Part shown: positions 8,937-16,843 of the stretch, in pieces
How the letters are laid out: the number at the start of each line of letters is the position of its first letter
Numbering within the stretch: the stretch's first letter is position 1
Assembly (NCBI GenBank): GCA_030054175.1
Contig: JASGCM010000025.1
Location: 1-36,417 of the forward strand
Origin: Alphaproteobacteria bacterium
GTDB lineage: Bacteria; Pseudomonadota; Gammaproteobacteria; Burkholderiales; Burkholderiaceae_C
DNA: 36,417 bases
Direction of reading: 5' to 3'
Notes under the pieces: model-generated
Seen by the model: the letters and a program-made list of their open reading frames with translations, nothing else
Database searches by the model: none
Told to the model about the DNA's origin: nothing
Translations under genes and position numbers: made by a program

Positions 8937-9899
8937 ATGTTCCCACTCAATCGCCGACACTGGGGCGCGTTGTGCGCTGCCCTGACACTTTTCGGGGTCG
9001 CTCAGGCCCAAAACTTTCCAACGAAGCCCGTGCGCATCGTGATTCCGTTCGCTCCTGGCGGCAGCACCGATGCCAACGCGCGCATCATTCAAGACAAACT
9101 CAGCACCTTGTGGGGCCAACCTGTGATCATCGACGCCAAGCCCGGTGCCAATACCCTGATTGGCACTGATTTGGTGGCCAAGGCAGCGGGTGATGGCCAC
9201 ACACTGCTACTGACCTCGACCGCCATGGTGGTTAATCCCAGCATGTATGCCAAGTTGCCCTATGACACGCTCAGCGACCTGGTGCCCATCACCATCGTCT
9301 CCGTCTCGCCATTTGCCCTGGTCACACCGGTCGACTCGCCACTCAAGAGCCTGAGAGACGCCCTCACCGCTTTGCGCTCACCTTCCAACAAGCTGAGTTT
9401 TGGCGTTTCTGACTCTAGTGCCATGCTTTCGGGTCACTTGTTGAACATGCTGGCCAAGACCGACATGCAACCCATCAGCTACAAAGGTGCAGGCCCTCTG
9501 ATGATTGACCTTGCTGGTGGCCACGTGCCATTGGGCATTGCTGCGGTCAGCTCAGTACAAGGCCAAGTCAGAGGGGGACGGGTCCGCATCTTGGGCGTGG
9601 GCTCGTTGCAACCCAGCTCACTTTTCCCGCAGGCGCCGGCCATTGCCACCGAGTTGCCTGGCTATGAAGCCATCTCGTGGTTCGGTCTGCTGGCCCCCAA
9701 GGGCACCCCGACAGATGTTGTCCAAAAAATCCACCGTGATGTCGCGCAGGTGCTCAAAGATCCAGAAGTGGTTCAAAAAATCGCAGCGTTGGGAGCTGAC
9801 CCAGGAGGCATGCCGCCCGCCGAATTCCAGAACCGGATCCGACGCGAAATCGAGTTATGGGGCCAAGTGGCCAAAGTCGCCAAAATTCAACCGGAGTAA
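8937..9899 (+). CDS. Bug family tripartite tricarboxylate transporter receptor (2)
   Basis: 320 residues. A signal peptide (RRHWGALCAALTLFGVAQAQ) is followed by the mature start NFPTKPVRIVIPFAPGGSTD and the Bug motifs IIDAKPGANTLIGTDLVAKA and GVSDSSAML. It is clearly divergent from the first Bug protein of the same operon, so the pair probably binds different ligands or the same ligand with different affinity. AGGAG precedes the start at a good distance. The following hydrolase begins 6 nt after its stop. Exported to the periplasm. Confidence 0.92.
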   Translation: MFPLNRRHWGALCAALTLFGVAQAQNFPTKPVRIVIPFAPGGSTDANARIIQDKLSTLWGQPVIIDAKPGANTLIGTDLVAKAAGDGHTLLLTSTAMVVNPSMYAKLPYDTLSDLVPITIVSVSPFALVTPVDSPLKSLRDALTALRSPSNKLSFGVSDSSAMLSGHLLNMLAKTDMQPISYKGAGPLMIDLAGGHVPLGIAAVSSVQGQVRGGRVRILGVGSLQPSSLFPQAPAIATELPGYEAISWFGLLAPKGTPTDVVQKIHRDVAQVLKDPEVVQKIAALGADPGGMPPAEFQNRIRREIELWGQVAKVAKIQPE

Positions 9900-9905
9900 G
9901 AAATC

Positions 9906-11654
9906 ATGTCCGATATGCACTCTTCAGAAATCCGCGATGGCATGCGCATCGATTGGGATGTGGCCATCACGATGGACGATGGCAATGTCTTGCGCGCCGA
10001 TGTCTTTCGCCCTATTGCCGAAGGTCGTTACCCGGTAATCATGACCTACGGCCCCTACGGTAAGTGGGTGGCTTTTCAAGACGGCTATCAAACCGCCTGG
10101 GAGATCATGTGCCGCGAAAACCCGGACGCCGTCTCGGGGACCAGTAACCGCTACGCCAACTGGGAGGTGGTCGACCCGGAAAAATGGGTGCCTCATGGCT
10201 ATGTGTGCGTGCGTGTCGACTCGCGAGGTGCGGGCCGTTCACCAGGCTATCTGTGCCACAACAATGACCGAGAACAAAAAGATTATCACGACTGCATCGA
10301 GTGGGCTGCAGCCCAAGCTTGGTCCAGCGGCAAAGTTGGACTCAATGGCATCTCTTATTACGGCGCCAACCAATGGCGCGCTGCTGCCACCCAACCCAAG
10401 CACTTGGCTGCGATTTGTGTTTGGGAAGGCTGGAGCGACAATTACCGCGACGGCAATCGGCACGGCGGCATTCTGTGCAGCTTCCGCAAGAACTGGCAAG
10501 ACATGCAGGTCAAGACCGTGCAGCATGGCGTGGGCGAACGCGGTCGCAAACATCCGATCACTGGCGAATGGGCCTGTGGCCCCGAGACCCTCAGCTCTGA
10601 GGAATTGATCGCCAACCGTGAAGACATGGCGCACGAACTGCTTACGCGGGAAATGGACAGCCCGTATTATCGCGAGCGATCCGCCAACTTCAGCCGCATC
10701 CAAGTTCCGCTGCTCTCTACTGCCAACTGGGGTGGGCAAGGTTTGCACCTGCGCGGCAACATCGAAGGCTACATCCACTCGGCGTCGGAGCAAAAGTGGC
10801 TGGAAGCCCATGGAGGCTCTCACTGGGCGCCTTTTTACACCGACTACGGCGTGGGCATGCAACGCAAATTCTTTGACCATTTTCTCAAAGGCGAGGACAA
10901 CGGATGGGATCGAGAACCCAAAGTGCGCCTTCAAATGCGCCACCCTGGCGAAAAGTTTGTCGAGCGGCACGAAAATGAATGGCCATTGGCGCGTACCCTC
11001 TGGACCGATTTCCATCTGCACCCCGACACCTTGTCGCTGTCGACCAAGCCCTATACCGGCGCGGCCCAGACCCTGACCTATGAAGCCATGGGCAACGGCC
11101 TGACATTCATGTCAGCCCCCATGACCGAGCCGACCGAAATCACGGGTCCGTCGGCATTGAAAATCCATTTATCGTCGGCCACCGTCGATGCCGATGTGTT
11201 CGCTGTGTTGCAGGTCTTTGACCCACAAGGCAATGAGGTTGTCTTCCAGGGCGCGCTTGACCCACACAATCCCATCAGTCTGGGCTGGTTGCGTGCTTCG
11301 CATCGCAAGCTCGACCCGCAAAAATCACTGCCCCACCGGCCCTACCATACCCACGATGAAAAACAGCCGCTGACCCCGGGTCAAGTGGTCGAACTCGACG
11401 TTGAAATTTGGCCCACCTGCATCGTATTGCCCATGGGCTTCCGGGTGGCCATTACCATCCGAGGGCGCGACTATGAATGGGACGGACCGGCAGCCACTTT
11501 GTCGAACATGAAAAACCCAATGAAAGGCTGCGGACCCTTCGTCCATGACGATGAGCAAGATCGCCCGCCCGCCATCTTTGATGGGAAAGTCAGCTTGCAT
11601 TTTGACGCGGACAAAACCAGCCGACTGTTGCTGCCCATCATCCCGGACAAATAA
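9906..11654 (+). CDS. CocE/NonD family hydrolase
   Basis: 582 residues of the S15/CocE-NonD alpha/beta-hydrolase family (cocaine esterase, X-Pro dipeptidyl-peptidase and relatives). The N-terminal catalytic domain shows RADVFRP, the VRVDSRGAGRSPG oxyanion region, and the nucleophile elbow GLNGISYYGANQW, with Ser as nucleophile. A likely catalytic His lies in AHGGSHWAPF, before the FDHFLKGEDNGW segment common in the family. The C-terminal half is the jelly-roll domain (residues ~350-580). No signal peptide is seen, so it acts in the cytoplasm, presumably on an ester or amide brought in through the Bug-linked transporter. GGAG inside the end of the previous gene serves as ribosome-binding site. 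Confidence 0.9.
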   Translation: MSDMHSSEIRDGMRIDWDVAITMDDGNVLRADVFRPIAEGRYPVIMTYGPYGKWVAFQDGYQTAWEIMCRENPDAVSGTSNRYANWEVVDPEKWVPHGYVCVRVDSRGAGRSPGYLCHNNDREQKDYHDCIEWAAAQAWSSGKVGLNGISYYGANQWRAAATQPKHLAAICVWEGWSDNYRDGNRHGGILCSFRKNWQDMQVKTVQHGVGERGRKHPITGEWACGPETLSSEELIANREDMAHELLTREMDSPYYRERSANFSRIQVPLLSTANWGGQGLHLRGNIEGYIHSASEQKWLEAHGGSHWAPFYTDYGVGMQRKFFDHFLKGEDNGWDREPKVRLQMRHPGEKFVERHENEWPLARTLWTDFHLHPDTLSLSTKPYTGAAQTLTYEAMGNGLTFMSAPMTEPTEITGPSALKIHLSSATVDADVFAVLQVFDPQGNEVVFQGALDPHNPISLGWLRASHRKLDPQKSLPHRPYHTHDEKQPLTPGQVVELDVEIWPTCIVLPMGFRVAITIRGRDYEWDGPAATLSNMKNPMKGCGPFVHDDEQDRPPAIFDGKVSLHFDADKTSRLLLPIIPDK

Positions 11655-11663
11655 ATCAGAAGT

Positions 11664-11687
11664 CGGCCCGGACAGTGCGCCGGGCCG
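11664..11687. terminator. Perfect GC-rich inverted repeat, possible bidirectional terminator
   Basis: CGGCCCGG (11664-11671) pairs perfectly with CCGGGCCG (11680-11687) across an 8-nt loop. It lies in the 44-bp gap between the convergent hydrolase and fur genes, where a shared transcription stop is expected. There is no clear T-run on either side, so intrinsic termination is uncertain. Confidence 0.45.
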
Positions 11688-11698
11688 TACGCGGGCCT

Positions 11699-12127
11699 TC
11701 AGGCCATCGGGGTTTTACGGCAGGCGCCGCACAAGCCGTACAGCACCATGTTGTGCTCTAGCAGCTCAAAGCCATGCTGCTTGGCCACCGTTCGTTGCTG
11801 TTGTTCGATGCTGGGGTTTAAAAACTCGACCACCTTGCCACAATCAACGCACAGCAAATGGTCGTGGTGCTCGCCGTCTTCCAGCTCAAACCACGCCTTG
11901 TCCCCATCGAAATTCGATTTGCGCAATAAACCGGCATCGGCGAATTGCATCAAGATGCGATAGATCGTGGCAATGCCAATGTCATTGCCCGACTCGATCA
12001 GCCGTGTGTACACCTCTTCCGCCGAAAAATGCTGTCCGGGCGTTTTTTCGAACATCTCGAGCACCTTTAAGCGCGGCAAAGTCACCTTCAGGCCGTTGTT
12101 CTTGAGTGTTTCGGCTTGGCTGCTCAT
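11699..12127 (-). CDS. fur: Ferric uptake regulator, Fur family
   Basis: 142 residues, the usual Fur length. The winged-helix half carries LKVTLPRLKVLEMFE and the recognition helix region IGIATIYRILMQFADAGLL. The dimerisation half has the metal-site stretch GEHHDHLLCVDCGKVVEF and a second CGAC pair near the end, giving the structural zinc set of two CxxC motifs. It senses Fe(II) and represses iron-uptake genes. The start at 12127 has AAAGGA five bases upstream; a TTG one codon earlier is less likely. It begins 18 nt after ureG on the same strand, so it may be partly transcribed with the urease accessory genes, an unusual neighbour for fur. Confidence 0.93.
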   Translation of the reverse strand: MSSQAETLKNNGLKVTLPRLKVLEMFEKTPGQHFSAEEVYTRLIESGNDIGIATIYRILMQFADAGLLRKSNFDGDKAWFELEDGEHHDHLLCVDCGKVVEFLNPSIEQQQRTVAKQHGFELLEHNMVLYGLCGACRKTPMA

Positions 12128-12145
12128 CAAATCCTTTGAATCGGT

Positions 12146-12802
12146 TCAAGATGAAACCAGCAGACCCCGGGTCTCGTTGAATCGCACCACCTCTAGCAAA
12201 CCATGCTGTGACTTGAGGTTCGTCATCACCCAAGGCCGACGCTGGGCATCGGGGCGCATGCGCGCCGTGTCTGTGCGCATGATATCCAAATCGGCACCGA
12301 CATGCGGGGCCAAGTCGATTTTGTTGATCACAAACAGGTCGCTTTTCGTGATGCCAGGTCCGCCCTTACGGGGAATTTTTTCGCCTGCAGCCACATCAAT
12401 CACGTATATCGTCAAGTCGGACAACTCGGGGCTGAAGGTCGCGGCCAGATTGTCGCCGCCGCTCTCTACGAACACGATATCGGCGTCAGGAAATTTCTCC
12501 AACATCCGATCGATGGCCTCCAAATTGATGGACGCATCCTCGCGAATCGCGGTGTGCGGACAACCCTCGGTTTCCACCCCCATGATGCGCTCAGCCGGCA
12601 AAGCGCCACTGACTGTCAGTAGCCGCTGGTCCTCCTTGGTGTAAATGTCGTTGGTGATGGCAATCAAATCCCATCGGCTGCGCATGTCCTTGCACAGCAA
12701 TTCAAGCAAAGTCGTCTTGCCCGAACCCACCGGCCAGCCCATGCCCACTCGCAAAGGTGGCATCTTTTTGCTTCTGCCCGCAATGTGATGCAATGTGCTC
12801 AT
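12146..12802 (-). CDS. ureG: Urease accessory GTPase UreG (altered P-loop)
   Basis: About 218 residues. UreG is the SIMIBI-class GTPase that drives nickel delivery to apo-urease with UreE, UreF and UreD. Visible family motifs include [61 protein letters not shown] and [14 protein letters not shown]. The Walker A, normally [10 protein letters not shown], reads [10 protein letters not shown]: codon GGG/GGC-type Gly is TGG (Trp) at the first Gly of GxxxxGKT. That substitution is expected to disturb phosphate binding. The start at 12802 overlaps the ureF stop by 4 nt (ATGA). The upstream extension to 12871 is not family-like. Confidence 0.94.
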   Translation of the reverse strand: MSTLHHIAGRSKKMPPLRVGMGWPVGSGKTTLLELLCKDMRSRWDLIAITNDIYTKEDQRLLTVSGALPAERIMGVETEGCPHTAIREDASINLEAIDRMLEKFPDADIVFVESGGDNLAATFSPELSDLTIYVIDVAAGEKIPRKGGPGITKSDLFVINKIDLAPHVGADLDIMRTDTARMRPDAQRRPWVMTNLKSQHGLLEVVRFNETRGLLVSS

Positions 12803-13482
12803 GATCTGAATAACCTCGAGTATTGTGTTTCGTGACGTGATGAGGCAATCGCCAACATGGGGCTGAAGCACTGCCGATCTTCATCCGACACGCCGATGGC
12901 GAACTCCACGGCCTTGGGGATGTCCTGCACCAAGCGGGCCAAGACGCGCTGCCCGCTGTTTTGCCCCAAAGGCACCGACTTCAGGGCGGCCTGCACCATG
13001 TTCTCAGCCCAACCAAAGGCGCAGGCCTGCAAGGCAGCCTCGACAGGTGCATGGGACATCGACAAGGCCAAGGCCTGTGCCATGGGGTAACTGGGCGGCA
13101 AGCGTGCGAGCAAAGCAAGATCGACCTCCGAGGTCTGCCCAAGATTGCGCAACCAATCTTTCATCGAGCGCCCCATTTGCTCAGTCTGCAAGCGCATCTC
13201 TGCCGTTTCCCGACTGGCGTGTACCCACTGCGCCAATAGCGTCAATCGATCGGCATCGCCCTCCCGCCAAGCGGCCATGGCTTGCGCCACCACCTCCAGA
13301 TCCCCGCGCGCCTGAGTCAGCCAGAGTTGATCCATCAACCAGATCGTGCACGATGCCTCGTCAGCCACCCAGCCATGCTCGATGGCGGCCTCCAAGCCTT
13401 CGGAGTACGAAAAACCGCCGACCGGCAAAGCCGGAGAGGCCAGCCAGATCAACGACAGCAAAACTGCGCCGTCAGTGCCCAT
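12799..13482 (-). CDS. ureF: Urease accessory protein UreF
   Basis: About 227 residues. UreF binds UreD and UreG and acts as the activating platform in nickel insertion. The N-terminus [21 protein letters not shown] is diagnostic, followed by [18 protein letters not shown] and the C-terminal [15 protein letters not shown]. An upstream in-frame extension to 13611 lies inside ureE and is rejected. The chosen ATG at 13482 overlaps the end of ureE by 11 nt, as is common in this cluster. Confidence 0.94.
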   Translation of the reverse strand: MGTDGAVLLSLIWLASPALPVGGFSYSEGLEAAIEHGWVADEASCTIWLMDQLWLTQARGDLEVVAQAMAAWREGDADRLTLLAQWVHASRETAEMRLQTEQMGRSMKDWLRNLGQTSEVDLALLARLPPSYPMAQALALSMSHAPVEAALQACAFGWAENMVQAALKSVPLGQNSGQRVLARLVQDIPKAVEFAIGVSDEDRQCFSPMLAIASSRHETQYSRLFRS

Positions 13483-14035
13483 GCCCGTGGTCGTGTCCGT
13501 GATCATGAGCGCAACCGGGTCCATGCAAATGAACATGGTCATGCGTGTGCCCGTGGCCATGCGAGTGCGACAGCAAAGCGCTGTCGCCATATGCCCCGCC
13601 TTCGGGCTCAAACGGAGCCTGCGTCAGACTCACCACCATGCCCATCGATTGCATCAGTTCGGCCAGCACGTGATCGGGTTCGATCTTCAGATGGTCGGCT
13701 TGTAACTCGATCGGGACAAGGCGATTGCCCAAGTGATATGCAGCGCGCATCAATTCAAACGCAGCCCCCTGAGGCGCAGCGATGCGCAGCACCTGTTGCG
13801 GTGCGGCCAGTACGCGGACCAAAAACCCGTCTTCAGCCACCAGCACATCACCTCCGCGGACCACGCTGCCTCGGGGCAAAAATACCCCCAAAGCGCGCCC
13901 TTCGCTGTCAACGGCTTCAAAGCGGCTTTTTTGCCGCGTGTCCCAATCCAGCGTCACTGTCGCGGCACGGCGCACCAGAACTGGGGCCAGACAGCGGCCC
14001 TGGGGCATGCGTTTGGTGGAGTTGCCCCTATTCAC
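13472..14035 (-). CDS. ureE: Urease accessory nickel chaperone UreE (5' end at prophage junction)
   Basis: About 187 residues as read from a GTG at 14035. UreE binds nickel and passes it to UreG. The core is intact: PQGRCLAPVLVRRAATVTLDW, KSRFEAVDSEGRALGVFLPRG, VVRGGDVLVAEDG and a long His/Asp/Gly tail with more than a dozen His for nickel storage. The first ~9 residues (before MPQG) do not look like a normal UreE N-terminus and seem to derive from the phage side of the junction; an ATG at residue 10 could serve instead. Its natural promoter and the upstream ureDABC genes are not adjacent, so expression may depend on phage-side readthrough. Confidence 0.9.
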   Translation of the reverse strand: MNRGNSTKRMPQGRCLAPVLVRRAATVTLDWDTRQKSRFEAVDSEGRALGVFLPRGSVVRGGDVLVAEDGFLVRVLAAPQQVLRIAAPQGAAFELMRAAYHLGNRLVPIELQADHLKIEPDHVLAELMQSMGMVVSLTQAPFEPEGGAYGDSALLSHSHGHGHTHDHVHLHGPGCAHDHGHDHGHGH

Positions 14036-15236
14036 CGGACACTTTGACCTTCTTGAACAAGGTCTTCGGCTTCAATGATACCAGCGCGGCGATGTCCGTC
14101 TTGCTGGCCAGATCCAACCCGATCCAGCAGGACTGGCCCGTAAAGGCTTCGATGTCCAAACTGGAATCACCGCAGGCATCCCAGGCCCGCATGTCCATCC
14201 AGGCCGTATCAGCGTTGACCCACTCATTGAGGTGCTTGGTCTTGAAGTTGTTGACCGCACTGGGCAACTGCATGGCCTTGGCCTGCAGGGGCACCAGGAC
14301 TTCCGGTCGCACTGAGATACCCCAGTTGGGGTTGGCCTTGATCAGCGCACTCTCAGAAGTCCAGTCGTCGCCATCGTCCAAGCCATAAATGATTCCGAAC
14401 TGGGTGTCATCTTCGAACACCCCATCGAGCAACTTGGTCACGAAGGTTCGGACCTCGTAGCAGATGCCGGCACGATTGCTGCCCGCGGTGGTGATCACCC
14501 AGAGTAGCGAGTTGTCTCGCTTGCCAGTACCGGTTTCGACCACGTCGTAGACGGTGCGGGTCTTATGTGCATGAAGCTCGTCCACGCATCCGAAGTGGAT
14601 GTTCAGACCGTCTAGGGTCGATCCTTCAGCCGACAAGGCTTCAAACTTTGAGCCTGAGGCCAGCACATGCATGTTGTGCGCGCCAACCTCCACCGAAAAC
14701 CTGCGCCGAAATCCTGGGCTGCGCCTGGCCATGGTCTGCGCATCGCCAAAGACGATCCGTGCCTGATCCCGTGTGGTGGCCAGCGAATACACCTCGGCGC
14801 CACCTTCTCGGTCGGCAGCCAACATGTAGAGGGCCACGGCCGACGACAGGGTCGACTTGGCGTTACCCCGGGGCACCTCGATGTACGAGCGCCGAAAGCG
14901 CCGCGTGCCATTGGGTTTGACCCATCCGAAAACCTTTGTAAGGATGAAGGCCTGCCAGGGCTCCAGGTGAATCGGCTCGCCTGCCAGCGGCCCTTTCACA
15001 TGGGGCAAGCGCTCGATGAACGCGCACAGGTTGTCGGCCGGCTGGAAGCCCCTGCCGTCCTTGTCCGTGAGCTTGGGGTTGAAAAGGTACGGACTGGCTT
15101 TTCCTTTGAACTTGGCGAGGTCATCCAGTTGTCGCTGGCAGGCACGCTGAACCCAGCGGCAAGCCAGGATTTCTCCAGCCACCACCTGCTCGGCGTATTG
15201 CCTTGCTATCTTGGCTGGTTGTGACTGTGAATTCAT
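14028..15236 (-). CDS. Phage terminase large subunit, C-terminally truncated
   Basis: 402 residues from the preferred ATG (frame open to 15266). TerL cuts and pumps phage DNA into the prohead. The ATPase domain is present: an atypical Walker A VPRGNAKST, motif B-like FGCVDELHAH and the coupling region LLWVITTAGSNRAG. The nuclease domain begins (WIGLDLASKTDIAAL), giving the first catalytic Asp, then the frame ends after a short unrelated-looking tail (KTLFKKVKVSGE). Relatives are usually ~550 residues, so ~150 residues carrying the other nuclease acids are missing. The stop overlaps the start of ureE, placing the break at the prophage/host junction. Packaging activity is not expected. Confidence 0.85.
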   Translation of the reverse strand: MNSQSQPAKIARQYAEQVVAGEILACRWVQRACQRQLDDLAKFKGKASPYLFNPKLTDKDGRGFQPADNLCAFIERLPHVKGPLAGEPIHLEPWQAFILTKVFGWVKPNGTRRFRRSYIEVPRGNAKSTLSSAVALYMLAADREGGAEVYSLATTRDQARIVFGDAQTMARRSPGFRRRFSVEVGAHNMHVLASGSKFEALSAEGSTLDGLNIHFGCVDELHAHKTRTVYDVVETGTGKRDNSLLWVITTAGSNRAGICYEVRTFVTKLLDGVFEDDTQFGIIYGLDDGDDWTSESALIKANPNWGISVRPEVLVPLQAKAMQLPSAVNNFKTKHLNEWVNADTAWMDMRAWDACGDSSLDIEAFTGQSCWIGLDLASKTDIAALVSLKPKTLFKKVKVSGE

Positions 15237-15259
15237 GCCGCGGCCAATTCGATCTTGTG

Positions 15260-15295
15260 TTGACATCAGCTACACATCCGGTTAGGATATGTGTA
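15260..15295 (+). promoter_or_regulatory. Promoter and overlapping operator of the toxin-antitoxin pair
   Basis: A TTGACA box at 15260-15265 is followed 17 bp later by TAGGAT (15283-15288), a good sigma-70 arrangement. Inverted arms TACACAT (15271-15277) and ATGTGTA (15289-15295) flank the -10 region, as expected for an operator bound by the ribbon-helix-helix antitoxin for autorepression. The promoter overlaps the start of the terminase gene on the other strand. Confidence 0.6.
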
Positions 15296-15322
15296 TCTGT
15301 TGTATATTCATTTGGAGATGCC

Positions 15323-15592
15323 ATGCGCGACGCCGCCATCAATCTGCGAGCCCTGCCTCAGCAACGCGACCTGATCGACCAGGCCGCGAGCCTTCTGGGT
15401 AAAAACCGCTCTGACTTCATGCTGGAAGCCGCCTGCGACAAGGCTCAGTCGGTGCTCCTTGACCAGGTGTTCTTCAGCCTCGATGACGCCAAGTTCCGGG
15501 AGTTCACGGCCATGCTGGATGCGCCGGTACAACCTAACCCAGGCCTTGAGCGCTTGCTGGCGGTCAAGGCCCCCTGGAAAGTTGGCGCATGA
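15323..15592 (+). CDS. DUF1778/TacA-type antitoxin
   Basis: 89 residues. The N-terminal half has the ribbon-helix-helix pattern of DUF1778 proteins (AINLRALPQQRDLIDQAASL, then KNRSDFMLEAACDKAQ), which binds DNA as a dimer. The C-terminal stretch (FFSLDDAKFREFTAMLD) matches the part that wraps and neutralises the partner acetyltransferase. GGAG precedes the ATG at 15323, and the frame's upstream extension lacks support. Its stop overlaps the toxin start by 4 nt, so the pair is translationally coupled. It lies opposite to the phage packaging genes. Confidence 0.9.
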   Translation: MRDAAINLRALPQQRDLIDQAASLLGKNRSDFMLEAACDKAQSVLLDQVFFSLDDAKFREFTAMLDAPVQPNPGLERLLAVKAPWKVGA

Positions 15593-16077
15593 ACTTGCGT
15601 GCCCCGGAGTCGTTGTCACCCGATCACCAAGTCAGTTCATTCGCCTGCGGCGAATCGACGCTCGACGAGTGGCTCAAACGCCGCGCTCTGGGCAACCAGA
15701 CCAGTGGTGCCAGCCGCACGTTCGTCGTCACGACCCCAGAGCGTGAGGTCATGGGCTACTACGCTTTGGCTGCAGGTGCCGTCGCGCACCAAGACGCTAC
15801 CCGGTCCATTCGTCAGAATATGCCCGACCCGATTCCAGTGATGGTCCTGGCCCGTTTGGCTGTCGATGCCCGAGCGCAAGGAATGAAACTGGGGGCAGCC
15901 TTGCTTCAGGATGCGCTGCAGCGCTGTGTACTGGTATCGCAAAACACAGGTGTGCGAGCCATGCTTGTGCATGCACTGAACGATCGTGCCCGCCAGTTTT
16001 ACGAGTACTACGGTTTTAAGGCATCGCCCGCACATCCCATGACACTGATGCTGCGGATCAATCAGTCATCAATCTGA
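15589..16077 (+). CDS. GNAT acetyltransferase toxin, TacT-like
   Basis: 162 residues of the GNAT fold. TacT-family toxins acetylate the amino group of aminoacyl-tRNA and stop translation. Family marks are all present: SFACGESTLDEWLKRRA near the N-terminus, NQTSGASRTFVV, VMGYYALAAGAV, IPVMVLARLAVDARAQGMKLG with the acetyl-CoA pyrophosphate loop, and the late FYEYYGFKASP segment with the conserved Tyr. It ends 3 nt before the convergent terminase small subunit gene. The pair may stabilise the prophage or act in abortive defence against other phages. Confidence 0.92.
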   Translation: MNLRAPESLSPDHQVSSFACGESTLDEWLKRRALGNQTSGASRTFVVTTPEREVMGYYALAAGAVAHQDATRSIRQNMPDPIPVMVLARLAVDARAQGMKLGAALLQDALQRCVLVSQNTGVRAMLVHALNDRARQFYEYYGFKASPAHPMTLMLRINQSSI

Positions 16078-16080
16078 TCT

Positions 16081-16545
16081 TCAGCCAGCGATTTCAGCCC
16101 AGGGATCGTTCTTGTCGACCGAATCCTGCGGCACCCGAACCCGGGAGCGGGATGCGGGGGTGAACCCCATCTCCGTCTCGTAGCCCTTCATCTCCTGGGC
16201 CAGATCACGGATCACATCCATGAGCGGCGAGCGACGCAAGATGCCGCTTGGGGTTTTGATGATCATGCCGGCCACACCCGATCGATTGATTTTGCCCAAC
16301 GCCTCGCGGTAAAGCCCTGCGCAGTTGGCCCAGCGCTCGAGCACGGATGCGTCAAGCGATGACAACAAACCCGGCGGTGCGTTCTCCACCGCATAGATCC
16401 AAGCTTCCTTGGCAATATCGGACATGTACTCAGGTGGCTCACCCAACTGCCCCCCTGGGCGGGGCTCATGTGGGTTGGCTCGGCACTTCTGAAGCGTGCC
16501 CTTGATCTTCTTGACCGCCGCAGGCAACGGTTTACGGCCGGCCAT
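16081..16545 (-). CDS. Phage terminase small subunit, P27 family
   Basis: 154 residues from the ATG at 16545 (MAGRKPLPAAVKK). This is the P27-type small terminase that recognises phage DNA ends and recruits the large subunit. The basic start followed by KGTLQKCRANPHEPRPGG is characteristic, then a helical region (AKEAWIYAV, ERWANCAGLYREAL) and the conserved SPLMDVIRDLAQEM. Normally terL follows directly; here the toxin-antitoxin pair of the opposite strand intervenes, adding about 840 bp. Confidence 0.9.
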   Translation of the reverse strand: MAGRKPLPAAVKKIKGTLQKCRANPHEPRPGGQLGEPPEYMSDIAKEAWIYAVENAPPGLLSSLDASVLERWANCAGLYREALGKINRSGVAGMIIKTPSGILRRSPLMDVIRDLAQEMKGYETEMGFTPASRSRVRVPQDSVDKNDPWAEIAG

Positions 16546-16762
16546 GTGGCTCCAACTCTTCGGCTTGGACCGCAAATTGCGAAATCTCAGACAAGGTCAT
16601 TGCGCGCAGATCCTCCGCCTGGGCCGAGGTCATGTCTTCCGGTCCCGCAGGAATCCAGGACGACGCATCTAGCCTCTGAATCTCGGCCAGGTCTGCCATG
16701 TAAGCCTGTTCAGCGGTCAGTTCCGGCATTGGCTTGTCCAAAAAAAGTTTTTCAATTTGCAC
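16532..16762 (-). CDS. Small phage protein of unknown function
   Basis: 76 residues from a GTG, or 65 from the ATG at 16729. Acidic and Glu/Ala/Leu-rich, with no recognised domain. It lies between the HNH nuclease and terminase small subunit genes and overlaps the latter's start by 14 nt, a usual arrangement in phage packaging operons. No strong ribosome-binding site is seen. It may be a real operon member; the evidence is only position and open frame. Confidence 0.45.
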   Translation of the reverse strand: MQIEKLFLDKPMPELTAEQAYMADLAEIQRLDASSWIPAGPEDMTSAQAEDLRAMTLSEISQFAVQAEELEPHGRP

Positions 16763-16843
16763 GCGAAAAAATTTGGGCAGGCGAGCGCATCTGCGCCGCC
16801 CAACCGTAGAGATTCGCCCCCCCTACCTCGTGGGCAAAGGGGT

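Noticed and set aside
13483..13611. N-terminal extension of UreF
   Set aside because: It reads the ureE His-rich tail in another frame; UreF family starts near 13482.
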